A DNA stretch of 64,000 nucleotides from Dysgonomonas sp. 25 (GCF_010501075.1 NZ_QVMN01000005.1:71714-135713), one strand, 5' to 3'; positions 7,166 through 16,423 are shown, counted from the first letter of the stretch. Numbers and translations are program-made. Notes: generated by a model from the letters alone, not told the origin.

Positions 7166-7529
7166 GTTGTATATCCTCACAGGATGAAAGCTAATTACAA
7201 CGTCTATTTGAAGTGAATCTATTTGATACGAGTTGTATATCCTCACAGGATGAAAGCTAATTACAACTCGAGCTGTGAGCCTTGTAGCCTGTTGTCGGTT
7301 GTATATCCTCACAGGATGAAAGCTAATTACAACGTCGTTGCGGAGAATGTTCGCGGACTTATTGTTGTATATCCTCACAGGATGCAAGCTAATCACAACG
7401 TCTATTTGAAGTGAATCTATTTGATACGGTTGTATATCCTCACAGGATGCAAGCTAATCACAACTCGCACGAGAATGACGCCGCAGAAGACTAGTTGTAT
7501 ATCCTCACAGAATGAAAGTTGCCCATAAC
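7166..7529 (-). CRISPR. CRISPR array: six 36-nt repeats, five spacers, no cas genes
   Basis: Repeats start at 7166, 7232, 7298, 7364, 7429 and 7494, each 36 nt; spacers are 30, 30, 30, 29 and 29 nt. On the plus strand the repeat begins GTTGTATATCC and ends AATTACAAC. It contains an internal hairpin (ATCCT-CAC-AGGAT), and its ends are complementary (GTTGT/ACAAC). Repeats 1-3 are identical; repeats 4-5 share two changes (positions 22 and 31); repeat 6 is degenerate. Spacers 1 and 4 are the same sequence apart from one terminal base. Minus-strand transcription is inferred from a TAAATTTG box at 7581-7588. A 36-nt repeat with 30-nt spacers suits type II-C or VI-B; with no cas gene in the window the type is open. 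Confidence 0.9.
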
Positions 7530-7580
7530 GGCTCGCTTGCCGTCCGATACGACAAATACCTGTCTCTCGCTGCTAATATA

Positions 7581-7588
7581 CAAATTTA
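7581..7588 (-). promoter_or_regulatory. Possible -7 box of a minus-strand CRISPR transcript
   Basis: TAAATTTG on the minus strand fits TAnnTTTG and lies about 50 nt to the right of the last repeat, pointing into the array. No matching -33 TTTG is seen, and the motif is AT-rich, so chance is possible. Confidence 0.35.
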
Positions 7589-7709
7589 GAATGGAGAATT
7601 ATATAATCTTCCCGAAGGATTTTTATCTATAATCCTGCTTTATTCGGATATAAAGTTTAAATTTACAAGTAATAAAAGTAGTATACAAACACATTAAAAC
7701 ACACACAAA

Positions 7710-8402
7710 ATGAAAGCAATGAATTTATTAAAGGCTTCACTCGCCCTTTTTTCTGCATTTCTTATCGCTTGCGGAGGGAATGATTCTCACCAGAAAGTAG
7801 ATACGCCGAAGGTTTCGGAGCCGCTTGCAGAAACAAAAACAACACAAGAGACACAAGAAACACCGCCGCCTGCTTCTGTTAATGGCGTTGTAAACTATCT
7901 CGGCGCGCAAGCATCTATCACTTTCGACGGAGTAGCCTATAAACTGGCTTGGAGTAATCCGCCACAGATGAAAGGAATGTATTATATTCAGGAGTATATG
8001 CCTGCCGGACAGACGATAGAGCAGTACGAAGATATCTTTATACTCGATCTGTATAGAAATCCGGAAACGACGATAGTAGATGAGGTAAAAAAAAAGGTTA
8101 CCTTTCTCCAAAACCGCAAAAAGACAGACCCTACTACAACTTATAAAGTTTTTCAGAATGAAGAAGTTAACGAATATATGGTAGACATTATCGTAAGTGA
8201 CGGGAATGTTGTCGAATGGAATGTTATCCGCTATACTGCTTACGAAGAGGATGGTCAATTTGCCGGCGTTAAGTCATTCACAATGAGTAAGCGAGGGTAT
8301 AACGGCATGAGTGCTTTTGTAGATAAAATGCACCCAGTTAAATCCAAATTGAAAAAAGAATTTTTGTCACTTCCTTTTCCAGAGGTTAAGCCGCAAAAAT
8401 AA
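7710..8402 (+). CDS. Lipoprotein of unknown function
   Basis: 230-residue predicted lipoprotein: signal MKAMNLLKASLALFSAFLIA followed by the lipobox cysteine of ACGGND. A Thr/Glu/Pro-rich linker (residues about 28-50) leads to a globular domain starting VNGVVNYLGAQASITFDGVA. I do not recognise the family. A methionine three codons in (MNLLKAS) could also be the start. The gene stands alone between the CRISPR array and the carboxyltransferase gene. It is followed by a 259-nt gap without genes. Confidence 0.7.
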   Translation: MKAMNLLKASLALFSAFLIACGGNDSHQKVDTPKVSEPLAETKTTQETQETPPPASVNGVVNYLGAQASITFDGVAYKLAWSNPPQMKGMYYIQEYMPAGQTIEQYEDIFILDLYRNPETTIVDEVKKKVTFLQNRKKTDPTTTYKVFQNEEVNEYMVDIIVSDGNVVEWNVIRYTAYEEDGQFAGVKSFTMSKRGYNGMSAFVDKMHPVKSKLKKEFLSLPFPEVKPQK

Positions 8403-8553
8403 AAGCTGTATTTGGACGGTAAAATTGCTCACTTTTCGTCTGAATGTGCAGTATTTAGGCGAATGAATCATAAAAAAAACGAACTTATTTTTTTTTATGT
8501 CAAAATGCTATTTTTTCCTGTAGGAATATTCTGTTTTTTCGAATTTAAAAGGC

Positions 8554-8561
8554 TAAATTTG
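8554..8561 (+). promoter_or_regulatory. -7 promoter box for the carboxyltransferase gene
   Basis: TAAATTTG fits TAnnTTTG about 100 nt before the ATG at 8662, in the gene-free gap 8403-8661. It implies a leader of about 90 nt, in which I see no clear riboswitch. Confidence 0.4.
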
Positions 8562-8661
8562 TGAGGAAATAGAATAAATTATTGACGAAATTAACCGATT
8601 TGCAAAATGTGAGGGGGCGAAAAACCCTTATTTTTTGAGACTTACAAGATACAATTAAACT

Positions 8662-10446
8662 ATGGGAAAAGAAATTAAATTTAGCCTTGTCTACCGTGAT
8701 ATGTGGCAATCTTCGGGTAAATACCAGCCGCGTGTTGACCAGTTAGTCCGGATTGCACCTGTTATCGTCGATATGGGATGTTTTGCCCGCGTCGAGACAA
8801 ACGGAGGTGCTTTTGAGCAGGTAAACCTAATGTACGGAGAAAATCCGAACGCATCGGTACGCCAATGGACTGATCCTTTTAATAAGGTGGGTATTCAGAC
8901 ACATATGCTCGAACGAGGCTTGAATGCATTGCGTATGTTCCCCGTGCCGAAGGATGTGCGCCAATTGATGTTTAAAGTGAAGAAGGCACAAGGGACAGAT
9001 ATTTCCCGCTCGTTCGACGGATTGAACGATGCCCGCAACCTCGAGTTGTCGGTTAAATACGCCAAAGAGGCCGGTATGATTTCCCAGACAGCCCTTTGTA
9101 TAACACATTCGCCAATCCACACCGTAGATTATTATGTGAACTTTGCAGACAAGTTGGTCGATTTCGGTGCCGACGAATTTTGCTTGAAAGATATGGCGGG
9201 TATCGGCCGTCCGGCTTTCTTAGGTAAGCTGGTAAAAGCCCTGAAAGACCGTCACCCGAATATACCGGTTGAATATCACGGACATACAGGACCGGGATTT
9301 TCGGTAGCTTCTATGCTGGAAGTTGCCCGTGCCGGAGCCGACTACCTCGATGCGGCCATCGAACCGCTGGCGTGGGGTATGGTGCATCCCGATATTATCA
9401 CGTTGCAGGCTATGCTCAAAGACGCAGGCTTCAGCGTGCCGGACATCAACATGAAAGCTTATATGGAAGCCCGTGCGCTGACACAGGAGTTTATAGACGA
9501 CTTCCTGGGCTACTTTATCGACCCGTCCAACAAATTCCTGAACTCGCTGCTTGTCGGTTGCGGATTACCGGGAGGTATGATGGGGTCGATGATGGCCGAC
9601 TTGCGCACCATGCATCCGGCTATCAATATGGCGCTTCGCAATAACGGAAAAGCGGAAGTTTCGCTGGATGAGTTAGTCGTTCAATTGTTCGAAGAAGTAG
9701 AATATATCTGGCCTAAGCTCGGTTATCCACCATTGGTGACGCCGTTCAGCCAGTATACGAAAAATATCGCCTTGATGAATATCTTTGCTATGGCGCAGGG
9801 ACAACCTCGCTTCTCGAATATCGACAAGGACAGCTGGGGTATGATTCTCGGCCGTTCGGGACAATTGCCGGGTAAACTGGATGACGAAATTATCGAACTG
9901 GCTAAATCGAAAGGCTTCGAATTCTATACAGGTAACCCGCAAGACGAATATCCTGATGCCCTCGACCAATACCGTAAGGAAATGGACGAGCTCGGATGGG
10001 AGTATGGCGAAGATGACGAAGAACTCTTCGAATTTGCTATGCACGACCGTCAGTATCGCGACTATAAATCGGGCTTGGCGAAAGAGCGCTTCAATAAAGA
10101 ACTGGAAGCAGCTAAAGAAAAGGCGGGAGCACCTATCATCGTTCAACGCGAAATAGTTGAAGTTCCGCGCTTCGATGCAGAGGCTATCCAGCAGAAATAT
10201 CCTGATGCATTGTCATTGCAGGCTACTGTCAGCGGGCAGTTAATATGGCAGATAGATGTAGCAGACCCTTCTACGGCACCGGTTATCGGTACGAAAGTCG
10301 AAGAAGGTGATGTAATATGTCACATCCAGACATACTACGGCATCGAGGATGTGAAAGCGCTTGCTTCGGGAACAATTGTTCAGACCGAAGTGAAACAAGG
10401 CGAAATGGTTCAGAAGAATCAGGTATTAGCTTATATAAACAAATAA
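8662..10446 (+). CDS. Pyruvate carboxylase subunit B / oxaloacetate decarboxylase alpha-type carboxyltransferase
   Basis: 594-residue cytoplasmic protein. The N-terminal TIM-barrel carboxyltransferase domain has intact family motifs: YRDMWQSSGKYQPR near the start, FCLKDMAGIGRPA with the active-site lysine, and VEYHGHTGPGF with the metal-binding His-x-His. A conserved carboxylase domain (LPGGMMGSMMADL onwards) follows. The C-terminal 70 residues look like a biotinyl/lipoyl barrel, but where AMKM should be the sequence reads TYYGIEDVKAL. There is therefore no biotin-acceptor lysine at that position. No biotin carboxylase or sodium-pump subunit is adjacent. The exact reaction (pyruvate, oxaloacetate or other) is therefore uncertain. 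Confidence 0.82.
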   Translation: MGKEIKFSLVYRDMWQSSGKYQPRVDQLVRIAPVIVDMGCFARVETNGGAFEQVNLMYGENPNASVRQWTDPFNKVGIQTHMLERGLNALRMFPVPKDVRQLMFKVKKAQGTDISRSFDGLNDARNLELSVKYAKEAGMISQTALCITHSPIHTVDYYVNFADKLVDFGADEFCLKDMAGIGRPAFLGKLVKALKDRHPNIPVEYHGHTGPGFSVASMLEVARAGADYLDAAIEPLAWGMVHPDIITLQAMLKDAGFSVPDINMKAYMEARALTQEFIDDFLGYFIDPSNKFLNSLLVGCGLPGGMMGSMMADLRTMHPAINMALRNNGKAEVSLDELVVQLFEEVEYIWPKLGYPPLVTPFSQYTKNIALMNIFAMAQGQPRFSNIDKDSWGMILGRSGQLPGKLDDEIIELAKSKGFEFYTGNPQDEYPDALDQYRKEMDELGWEYGEDDEELFEFAMHDRQYRDYKSGLAKERFNKELEAAKEKAGAPIIVQREIVEVPRFDAEAIQQKYPDALSLQATVSGQLIWQIDVADPSTAPVIGTKVEEGDVICHIQTYYGIEDVKALASGTIVQTEVKQGEMVQKNQVLAYINK

Positions 10447-10468
10447 GATCAGCTATTTATTATATGTG

Positions 10469-10503
10469 AAAGGGAAAGGGGTTTGTATACTCTTTCCCTT
10501 TTT
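10469..10503 (+). terminator. Rho-independent terminator after the carboxyltransferase gene
   Basis: AAAGGGAAAG (10469-10478) pairs perfectly with CTTTCCCTTT (10492-10501) and is followed by T residues. Confidence 0.8.
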
Positions 10504-10547
10504 GCTATGCTTTGGAGTCTTATTGAAGGAAAAGGCGGATAAAATAA

Positions 10548-10578
10548 TTTGTGGATGTTAATTATTCTGTTATCTTTG
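10548..10578 (+). promoter_or_regulatory. Full Bacteroidetes promoter (-33 TTTG, -7 TATCTTTG)
   Basis: TTTG at 10548-10551 and TATCTTTG at 10571-10578 are separated by 19 nt, the textbook spacing for the Bacteroides primary sigma factor. They lie 50 nt before the lipoprotein start at 10629. Confidence 0.75.
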
Positions 10579-10628
10579 CGGCAGATTAACTTATTTTTAA
10601 TTTTATTAATCAACAAACTTTAAAACTT

Positions 10629-11180
10629 ATGAAATTAAACAAACTTTTCTTTATTCTTTTATCAGTAGCCTTGATGGCAGGTTTTTCTTCTTGTAGTGAT
10701 GATGATGATTATTCAGCAAATGATTTAGTAGGTACATGGAAATGTATAGAAAATGCAGAAAGAGTTACAACAAGTAATAGTAAGGCGACAGCATTAGTTA
10801 ATGCTCTACTTATGGTTGATGATAACGATGATGATGATCGTATTACATTTAATGAAGATCTTACCTTTGTAGATGAAGAGTCTTCTACATATCAAAGTGG
10901 AGGAACATATCGCGTAAGTGGGAATAAAATATATTTGAAATATACAGGAGAGTCAGAAGGAGAGCCAGTTAAGATTACTTCTCTTTCTAAAACGAATTTT
11001 AGCATTCTGTTTACTGCAGACTTGAATGAGACTCTTGTTGATTATTTGAATTACAATTTTTCATCAAGAGTAGTTGATGAATTAACGGCTTCATTACAGG
11101 CTGTAGGAGTAGATATTACTACTATTACTGTGAAAAGTGTGAAATACACTTCTACTTACACCAAAGTAACTGCTCAATAA
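10629..11180 (+). CDS. Lipocalin-like lipoprotein, single domain
   Basis: 183-residue predicted lipoprotein. The signal MKLNKLFFILLSVALMAGFS ends in SSC and is followed by an Asp-rich linker (SDDDDY). The single domain starts at LVGTWKCIENAE and contains GTYRVSGNKIYLKYTG, the pattern of lipocalin-like small secreted Bacteroidetes proteins. Its signal peptide is nearly identical to that of the next gene, 93 nt downstream, so the two are a recent or conserved duplication. The ligand or role is unknown. It has its own promoter and terminator. Confidence 0.78.
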   Translation: MKLNKLFFILLSVALMAGFSSCSDDDDYSANDLVGTWKCIENAERVTTSNSKATALVNALLMVDDNDDDDRITFNEDLTFVDEESSTYQSGGTYRVSGNKIYLKYTGESEGEPVKITSLSKTNFSILFTADLNETLVDYLNYNFSSRVVDELTASLQAVGVDITTITVKSVKYTSTYTKVTAQ

Positions 11181-11202
11181 TATTTTTTGCAGAAATATAA
11201 AG

Positions 11203-11232
11203 AAAGCAAACTCCATCGTGGGTTTGCTTTTC
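11203..11232 (+). terminator. Rho-independent terminator between the two lipocalin-like genes
   Basis: AAAGCAAAC (11203-11211) pairs with GTTTGCTTT (11222-11230), followed by T residues. Confidence 0.75.
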
Positions 11233-11273
11233 TTAGCATATTGAATACTATTTAAAAACAAAATCAAACCCTT

Positions 11274-12308
11274 ATGAAATTAAACAAACTTTTCTTTATT
11301 CTTTTGTCCGTAGCCTTGATGGCTGGTTTTGCATCTTGTAGTAGCGACGATGATGATCTTTCACAAGAATCGATTGTTGGAGCTTGGATAGAAACTTCTT
11401 CCGAAGTGGAATACAAAACAAGCAACAGCACAATAACATCGCTTATAAACGATTTCTTCAAAGAAAATGGAGGTGTAGAAGAAGGCGATGAAGAGATTTA
11501 TAAATTTGATGTGAATGGTACTTATATAAAAGCATATGGGGTTGACGACATTTATCCCGGAAGTGGTATTTATACGATTTCAGGAAGCAAACTTACATTA
11601 ACCGACGATGATGGAGATGTAAATATTGTTACAGCTTCTGTTTCCGGTGATAAGTTAACATTTAAAGGCTCTGTAAATATAGATGAAACAGTTCAAACAT
11701 ACTTTGGTTCTACTCTGCTTACATATCTCAGAACTAAGTTAGCAGAAAAAGGACAAACGATAGACCTTTCAACTGTAACGCTGAAAAGTGTTTCGGGAAA
11801 GCGAACTTTTAGAAGAACTAATTGGGAACCTATTACCAAAGCACAATTGATCGTTGGTGCATGGACAGAACAGTATTGGGCATTGGAAGGAACAACTGAT
11901 AATGAAACTGCAACAACTATCCTCAATAGTTACCTGAGCGAATTGAGCTATCAAAGTTTAGACACTTATACATTTTATTCAAATGGTAGAATGAATTCTG
12001 TAGAATATGCAACAGGCCTTGAAAATATGACAGCTACTTATCGCATTTCGGGAGATATGCTGTATGTTTTGCCTACAGGAGAATCTACGGAAAGCCCAGT
12101 GTTGATAGACTATCTCACAAACTATTCGATGAGCCTGTCGGCTACTCAAACACAAGGTGTTTCATGTTTAAGTTATTTGACTTCGCTTGGCCTTGGTTCA
12201 TCTTTTATCTCGCGCGTTGCAGCAGACTTCACGGCAGAGGGATTGGATATTTCGACTGTACAGGTAAATGAGTCAACGGTAACTACTCACTTCTCAAAAG
12301 CAGACTGA
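11274..12308 (+). CDS. Lipocalin-like lipoprotein, two tandem domains
   Basis: 344-residue predicted lipoprotein: signal MKLNKLFFILLSVALMAGFA, lipobox ASC, then SSDDDD. Two domains of about 150 residues follow. The first starts IVGAWIETSSEVEY and the second starts IVGAWTEQYWALEG; each has an internal block of the form Y-x-I-S-G-x-x-L (YTISGSKLTL, YRISGDMLYV). The protein looks like a doubled version of the preceding single-domain lipoprotein. The function is unknown; surface or periplasmic location is inferred from the lipobox. Confidence 0.78.
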   Translation: MKLNKLFFILLSVALMAGFASCSSDDDDLSQESIVGAWIETSSEVEYKTSNSTITSLINDFFKENGGVEEGDEEIYKFDVNGTYIKAYGVDDIYPGSGIYTISGSKLTLTDDDGDVNIVTASVSGDKLTFKGSVNIDETVQTYFGSTLLTYLRTKLAEKGQTIDLSTVTLKSVSGKRTFRRTNWEPITKAQLIVGAWTEQYWALEGTTDNETATTILNSYLSELSYQSLDTYTFYSNGRMNSVEYATGLENMTATYRISGDMLYVLPTGESTESPVLIDYLTNYSMSLSATQTQGVSCLSYLTSLGLGSSFISRVAADFTAEGLDISTVQVNESTVTTHFSKAD

Positions 12309-12345
12309 TAATTTATTTGTCATAATCTGGTAAATATACACGATT

Positions 12346-12373
12346 GGGCTCCTTATTCTGGAGCCCTTTCTTT
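12346..12373 (+). terminator. Rho-independent terminator after the two-domain lipoprotein
   Basis: GGGCTCC (12346-12352) pairs with GGAGCCC (12360-12366), followed by a T-rich run. Confidence 0.8.
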
Positions 12374-12401
12374 ATTCCCTATTTTTTTGTTTCTTTGCAC
12401 T

Positions 12402-13025
12402 ATGCTTTACCTCACCCAACAGATAGGAGAGACCATTTTAGGACTTTGGAAGATTGAAGAATCCAAAGACGCACTGCTTGCCATGTTGCAGCAACGGGCT
12501 TGGTTGGAGAATATTCTCCCTATTAAGGCACAAAACCGTCTGATTGAGAAACTGGCAGTCCGTGTCCTGCTGAAAGAATTGGCCGGTGAAGAAAAAGAAG
12601 TCCTTTACCGTCCGTCGGGATGTCCTTATCTGCCCGATAAATCCTATTATATCAGCGTTTCGCATACCGAAGGATATGCCGCCGTTGCATTGAATAGGCG
12701 GTCGCCGGTGGGGGTAGATGTGGAGTATTTTTCGGATAGGGTGAAGCGTGTGCGCTCGCGGCTGATGAGGGAGGACGAATATGTCGACCCCAAAGACGAA
12801 ATAACCCATCTGCTATTGCATTTCTCGGCAAAGGAGTCCATGTTCAAGTATTTAGGCTACGAAGGAGTAGACTTCTTGAAGCACTTGCAAGTGCAACCTT
12901 TCGATGTATCGGACGAGGGTTTCTTCCGTATGTCGGAAACAAAAACCGAACGTCGGCAGAATCTGGAAGTGTATTACAAAGTTGGGCCGGATTTTGTATT
13001 GACCTGTCTGACCGGCGAAGAGTAG
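12402..13025 (+). CDS. 4'-phosphopantetheinyl transferase superfamily protein
   Basis: 207-residue cytoplasmic enzyme that would move the phosphopantetheine arm from CoA to a carrier protein (holo-ACP formation). Motifs seen are PVGVDVEYFSDRV, with the metal-binding Asp of the (V/I)G(V/I)D block, and HFSAKESMFKYLG, the K-E-x-x-F/Y-K block. Upstream, YYISVSHTEGYAAVAL matches the S-x-S-H motif. The size is like Sfp/AcpT-type enzymes. The upstream frame could begin at TTG 12387, but ATG 12402 gives the natural start MLYLTQQIGE. The gene converges on the AlkD-like gene, which ends at the very next base. Confidence 0.85.
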   Translation: MLYLTQQIGETILGLWKIEESKDALLAMLQQRAWLENILPIKAQNRLIEKLAVRVLLKELAGEEKEVLYRPSGCPYLPDKSYYISVSHTEGYAAVALNRRSPVGVDVEYFSDRVKRVRSRLMREDEYVDPKDEITHLLLHFSAKESMFKYLGYEGVDFLKHLQVQPFDVSDEGFFRMSETKTERRQNLEVYYKVGPDFVLTCLTGEE

Positions 13026-13694
13026 CTATCCGAAGAAGAATTCAAATTCGAATGTAATGTTGTTATATGCTTCCTGTTTCAGCGGGTTTGCACTTCCCTT
13101 AAAATCAACAATCTTCGCTAAAATATTATCTGCCTCCTGCTTCGATTGCCTTCCCGTATGCTTCAATACAAGTAGTGCTGCATTCCGCAAAAATAAATCA
13201 TCCGCATATATGTCGTCCCATACAAACGGAAACCGGTTTACATCCAGCGTTTCTTTTATTCCCTTGCGAAGGATCAATCGTGCCAACAGCCAATACCCTG
13301 TGATGCGGGTTTCGGGCGAGGAACTACCTACCCATTCCATCGCTTTGTTTTCGGCAAAGGGAAGCCGTTGGAAAAGATTGATACAAACCTGTTCGCGTAT
13401 CTCCTGATTCGGTATTTCTGCAAGCCAGCGATCGGCCGTCTCTTCTGTAAATTTTTCGGTCGGGTAGAGGAGTGTCGCAAAGATTTTCAACTCACGGGTT
13501 TCTTCCTGCCAAAGCAATTCGGCAAGTTGGCTGTCGGGTGCATACTCTCCTGCAATGCGCTTGATTTGCTCCTGCATCAGTCCGAAATTGAGTTTGTATG
13601 TTAATCCCTTTTCGCGCATGCTCGACGAAGCTACGCCATTCATCGCAAGGCGACATTCCTTGCGGATTTGTTGTATGGTCTCTTGTAAGGTCAT
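13026..13694 (-). CDS. AlkD-like DNA alkylation repair protein (HEAT-like repeats)
   Basis: 222-residue all-helical protein of the DNA alkylation repair enzyme family. AlkD homologues are HEAT-repeat glycosylases that remove bulky or cationic alkylated bases. Seen here are YKLNFGLMQEQIKRIAGEY, LAELLWQEETRELKIFATLL, FPFVWDDIYADDLFLRNAAL and long amphipathic helices. I cannot confirm the catalytic Asp/Trp/Arg set of AlkD, so enzymatic activity is not assured. Its start overlaps the stop of the Dabb gene upstream by 4 nt (13691-13694), so the two are probably translated together. Confidence 0.75.
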   Translation of the reverse strand: MTLQETIQQIRKECRLAMNGVASSSMREKGLTYKLNFGLMQEQIKRIAGEYAPDSQLAELLWQEETRELKIFATLLYPTEKFTEETADRWLAEIPNQEIREQVCINLFQRLPFAENKAMEWVGSSSPETRITGYWLLARLILRKGIKETLDVNRFPFVWDDIYADDLFLRNAALLVLKHTGRQSKQEADNILAKIVDFKGSANPLKQEAYNNITFEFEFFFG

Positions 13695-13990
13695 ATTTCG
13701 AAATCTACGGCTTTGCGGTCTGTTACGGCTTCGCGGATAAAAGGTAAGGTTGCCTGATGTAGCGGATGATTCTGGTAAGTGTCGAGCGCTTCGCGGGAGG
13801 ATAGTTCGGAATACAGAACGACATCGAAGTTGCCGTTTCCCAGAAAGTCGATTCCTACTTCTATTTTTACTACCCCGTCGATTTTGCCATTTAGGTTCTC
13901 GAGGCTCTTCTTGATAAGCTTGGCGTTTGTAGCCTTATCGTTTCCGTGGGCCGACTCTTTCAGCTTCCACATCACTATATGTTTTACCAT
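13691..13990 (-). CDS. Dabb (stress-responsive A/B barrel) family protein
   Basis: 99-residue single-domain protein. It starts MVKHIVMWKLKESAHGND and carries GVVKIEVGIDFLGNGNFDVV and LDTYQNHPLHQATLPFIRE, the H-P-x-H block typical of Dabb dimeric alpha/beta-barrel proteins. Family members are small, often stress-related, and mostly without a known reaction. It is transcribed with the AlkD-like gene (4-nt overlap). A hairpin at 14020-14046 separates it from GAPDH upstream. Confidence 0.87.
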   Translation of the reverse strand: MVKHIVMWKLKESAHGNDKATNAKLIKKSLENLNGKIDGVVKIEVGIDFLGNGNFDVVLYSELSSREALDTYQNHPLHQATLPFIREAVTDRKAVDFEI

Positions 13991-14019
13991 TGTTCTTTAT
14001 TAATAATAAAAGATAAAAT

Positions 14020-14046
14020 AGGAGCTATCCTTTTGAGACAGCTCCT
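14020..14046 (-). terminator. Terminator after gapA
   Basis: AGGAGCT (14020-14026) and AGCTCCT (14040-14046) form a 7-bp stem. On the minus strand it lies just after the gapA stop and is followed by a T-rich stretch. Confidence 0.7.
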
Positions 14047-14069
14047 TTCTATATTTGGTTGAAGGATGA

Positions 14070-15092
<1,023 letters not shown>

Positions 15093-15194
15093 TTAGAAAA
15101 TTGAGTTAGTTGTTGTTGTCTTAATCTTTATTCGCACTCAAAAGCCGGAGATATGTTGCATAACATATAAATCGAACTCTTTTTTTGAGCCACA

Positions 15195-15202
15195 CAAAGA
15201 TA
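15195..15202 (-). promoter_or_regulatory. -7 promoter box for gapA
   Basis: TATCTTTG on the minus strand fits TAnnTTTG, about 120 nt upstream of the gapA ATG. The gap 15075-15369 holds no gene that I can support. Confidence 0.5.
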
Positions 15203-15369
15203 GCAAAAAATATAATCAACAACTTTATAGCGAGGGTTATTTTATGACAAATTAGCTGATTTTTATATAAATAATCCTCATTTTGCGCATTTTGTAAACT
15301 GTAGTTTACGTTTTGTCGTTTTTTGATGGGAAGGCTATTTTTCTAATTGGTATGCTATCGAATACTTTG

Positions 15370-16389
15370 TTATTTTATCCACCTCTTCTTCCGGTACCAT
15401 TTCACCGATTCTTCCAAGCCTTTTCTTAAATTATAGCGCGGCGAAAAGTTAAAGTCTTCCTTTAGCGGAGCAATGTCGCATTCCCAGTTACGCTGGCTCA
15501 TTATTTTGTACTTATCGCGGTTGAGGGTCGAAGGCTTCCCTGTTGCTTTAGCTAAAAGTTCGGCAGCAACCGATACCCCTTTGAGCAGCCAGAGCGGTAT
15601 TTTTATATTGATTGTACGCTTCTTGCCGAGTACCTCTTTGGCTATTTGCGTATATTCGCTGTCGGTGTGTACGTCGCCATCGGCAACAAAGTATGTCTTG
15701 TCCTTTATCGGGCTTTCTATCGCGTCGAAGATTATGTCTGCCAAGTCCTTCACATAAATAAAGGTGAGGTGTTGCGCACGGAATCCCGCGCCCGCATTCA
15801 GCCCCGATTGAATCGTTTTCAGCATCAGCAGATAATCCTTTTCGCGCGGGCCATATACCCCCGTCGGACGAAAAATAAGGTAAGGAACGTTCTCCTGCGA
15901 ACGGATATACTCCTCCGCCTGCCACTTGCTCTTCCCGTAAGCCGTATCCGGGTGGGGTGTATCGGTTGTGGCAAACGGCGTGTAGCTCTTCTCATCGCCT
16001 TTCCCCATCACGCTGAGGCTGCTCATGAAAATGAATTTCTCGGGGATACAATCCGCTTCGCGAAGCGCCTCGACGAAGTTGACGGTATTCCCGTAGTTTA
16101 TCCTCTCAAAATCTTGTTGGTCGAGACACTTCGTAACGCCTGCATTGTGGATGATGTAGTCAAATTTTCCGTGCTCCTTCGCAAAAACGCTCAATTGCTC
16201 CGTAAGTTTTTCTTTGTCGGCAAAACAGAGGTCTATAAACCGGATTTGCTCATCCTGCAAAAATTCGCGGCTACTGCTTTTGCGTATTCCCGCCCATGTA
16301 TCGTATCCCTTCGCCAGCGCTTTCTCTGTCAGGAAGCTTCCGATAAAGCCGCTGGCACCTGTTATAAGGATTGATTTTGCTTTGCACAT
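15370..16389 (-). CDS. NAD-dependent epimerase/dehydratase (extended SDR)
   Basis: 339-residue extended short-chain dehydrogenase/reductase. The nucleotide-binding glycine motif is ILITGASGFIGSFLTEKAL, and the catalytic Y-x3-K occurs as AYGKSKWQAEEYI. FRPTGVYGPREKDYLLML is the substrate-side block of nucleotide-sugar epimerases and related enzymes. The substrate is not known. I use the ATG at 16389 (MCKAKSILIT) because the 21 extra residues of the longer frame precede the Rossmann motif and look non-coding. They also run over the dispersed repeat at 16424-16467. Confidence 0.85.
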   Translation of the reverse strand: MCKAKSILITGASGFIGSFLTEKALAKGYDTWAGIRKSSSREFLQDEQIRFIDLCFADKEKLTEQLSVFAKEHGKFDYIIHNAGVTKCLDQQDFERINYGNTVNFVEALREADCIPEKFIFMSSLSVMGKGDEKSYTPFATTDTPHPDTAYGKSKWQAEEYIRSQENVPYLIFRPTGVYGPREKDYLLMLKTIQSGLNAGAGFRAQHLTFIYVKDLADIIFDAIESPIKDKTYFVADGDVHTDSEYTQIAKEVLGKKRTINIKIPLWLLKGVSVAAELLAKATGKPSTLNRDKYKIMSQRNWECDIAPLKEDFNFSPRYNLRKGLEESVKWYRKKRWIK

Positions 16390-16423
16390 ATTCTTGTTTT
16401 GCTGTTTTTCGAAGACATGTTTT

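Noticed and set aside
7121-7414. Open frames on both strands with repeated peptide units (VVYPHRMKANYN-like and VRIYNS-like)
   Set aside because: They are the translated CRISPR repeats and spacers and not a repeat protein.
7166-7529. Firm assignment of the array to type VI-B (Cas13b)
   Set aside because: Length, spacer size and GTTG/CAAC ends fit, but the internal hairpin is off-centre compared with the VI-B repeats I remember, and no cas13b is present. Type II-C fits equally well or better, so the type is left open.
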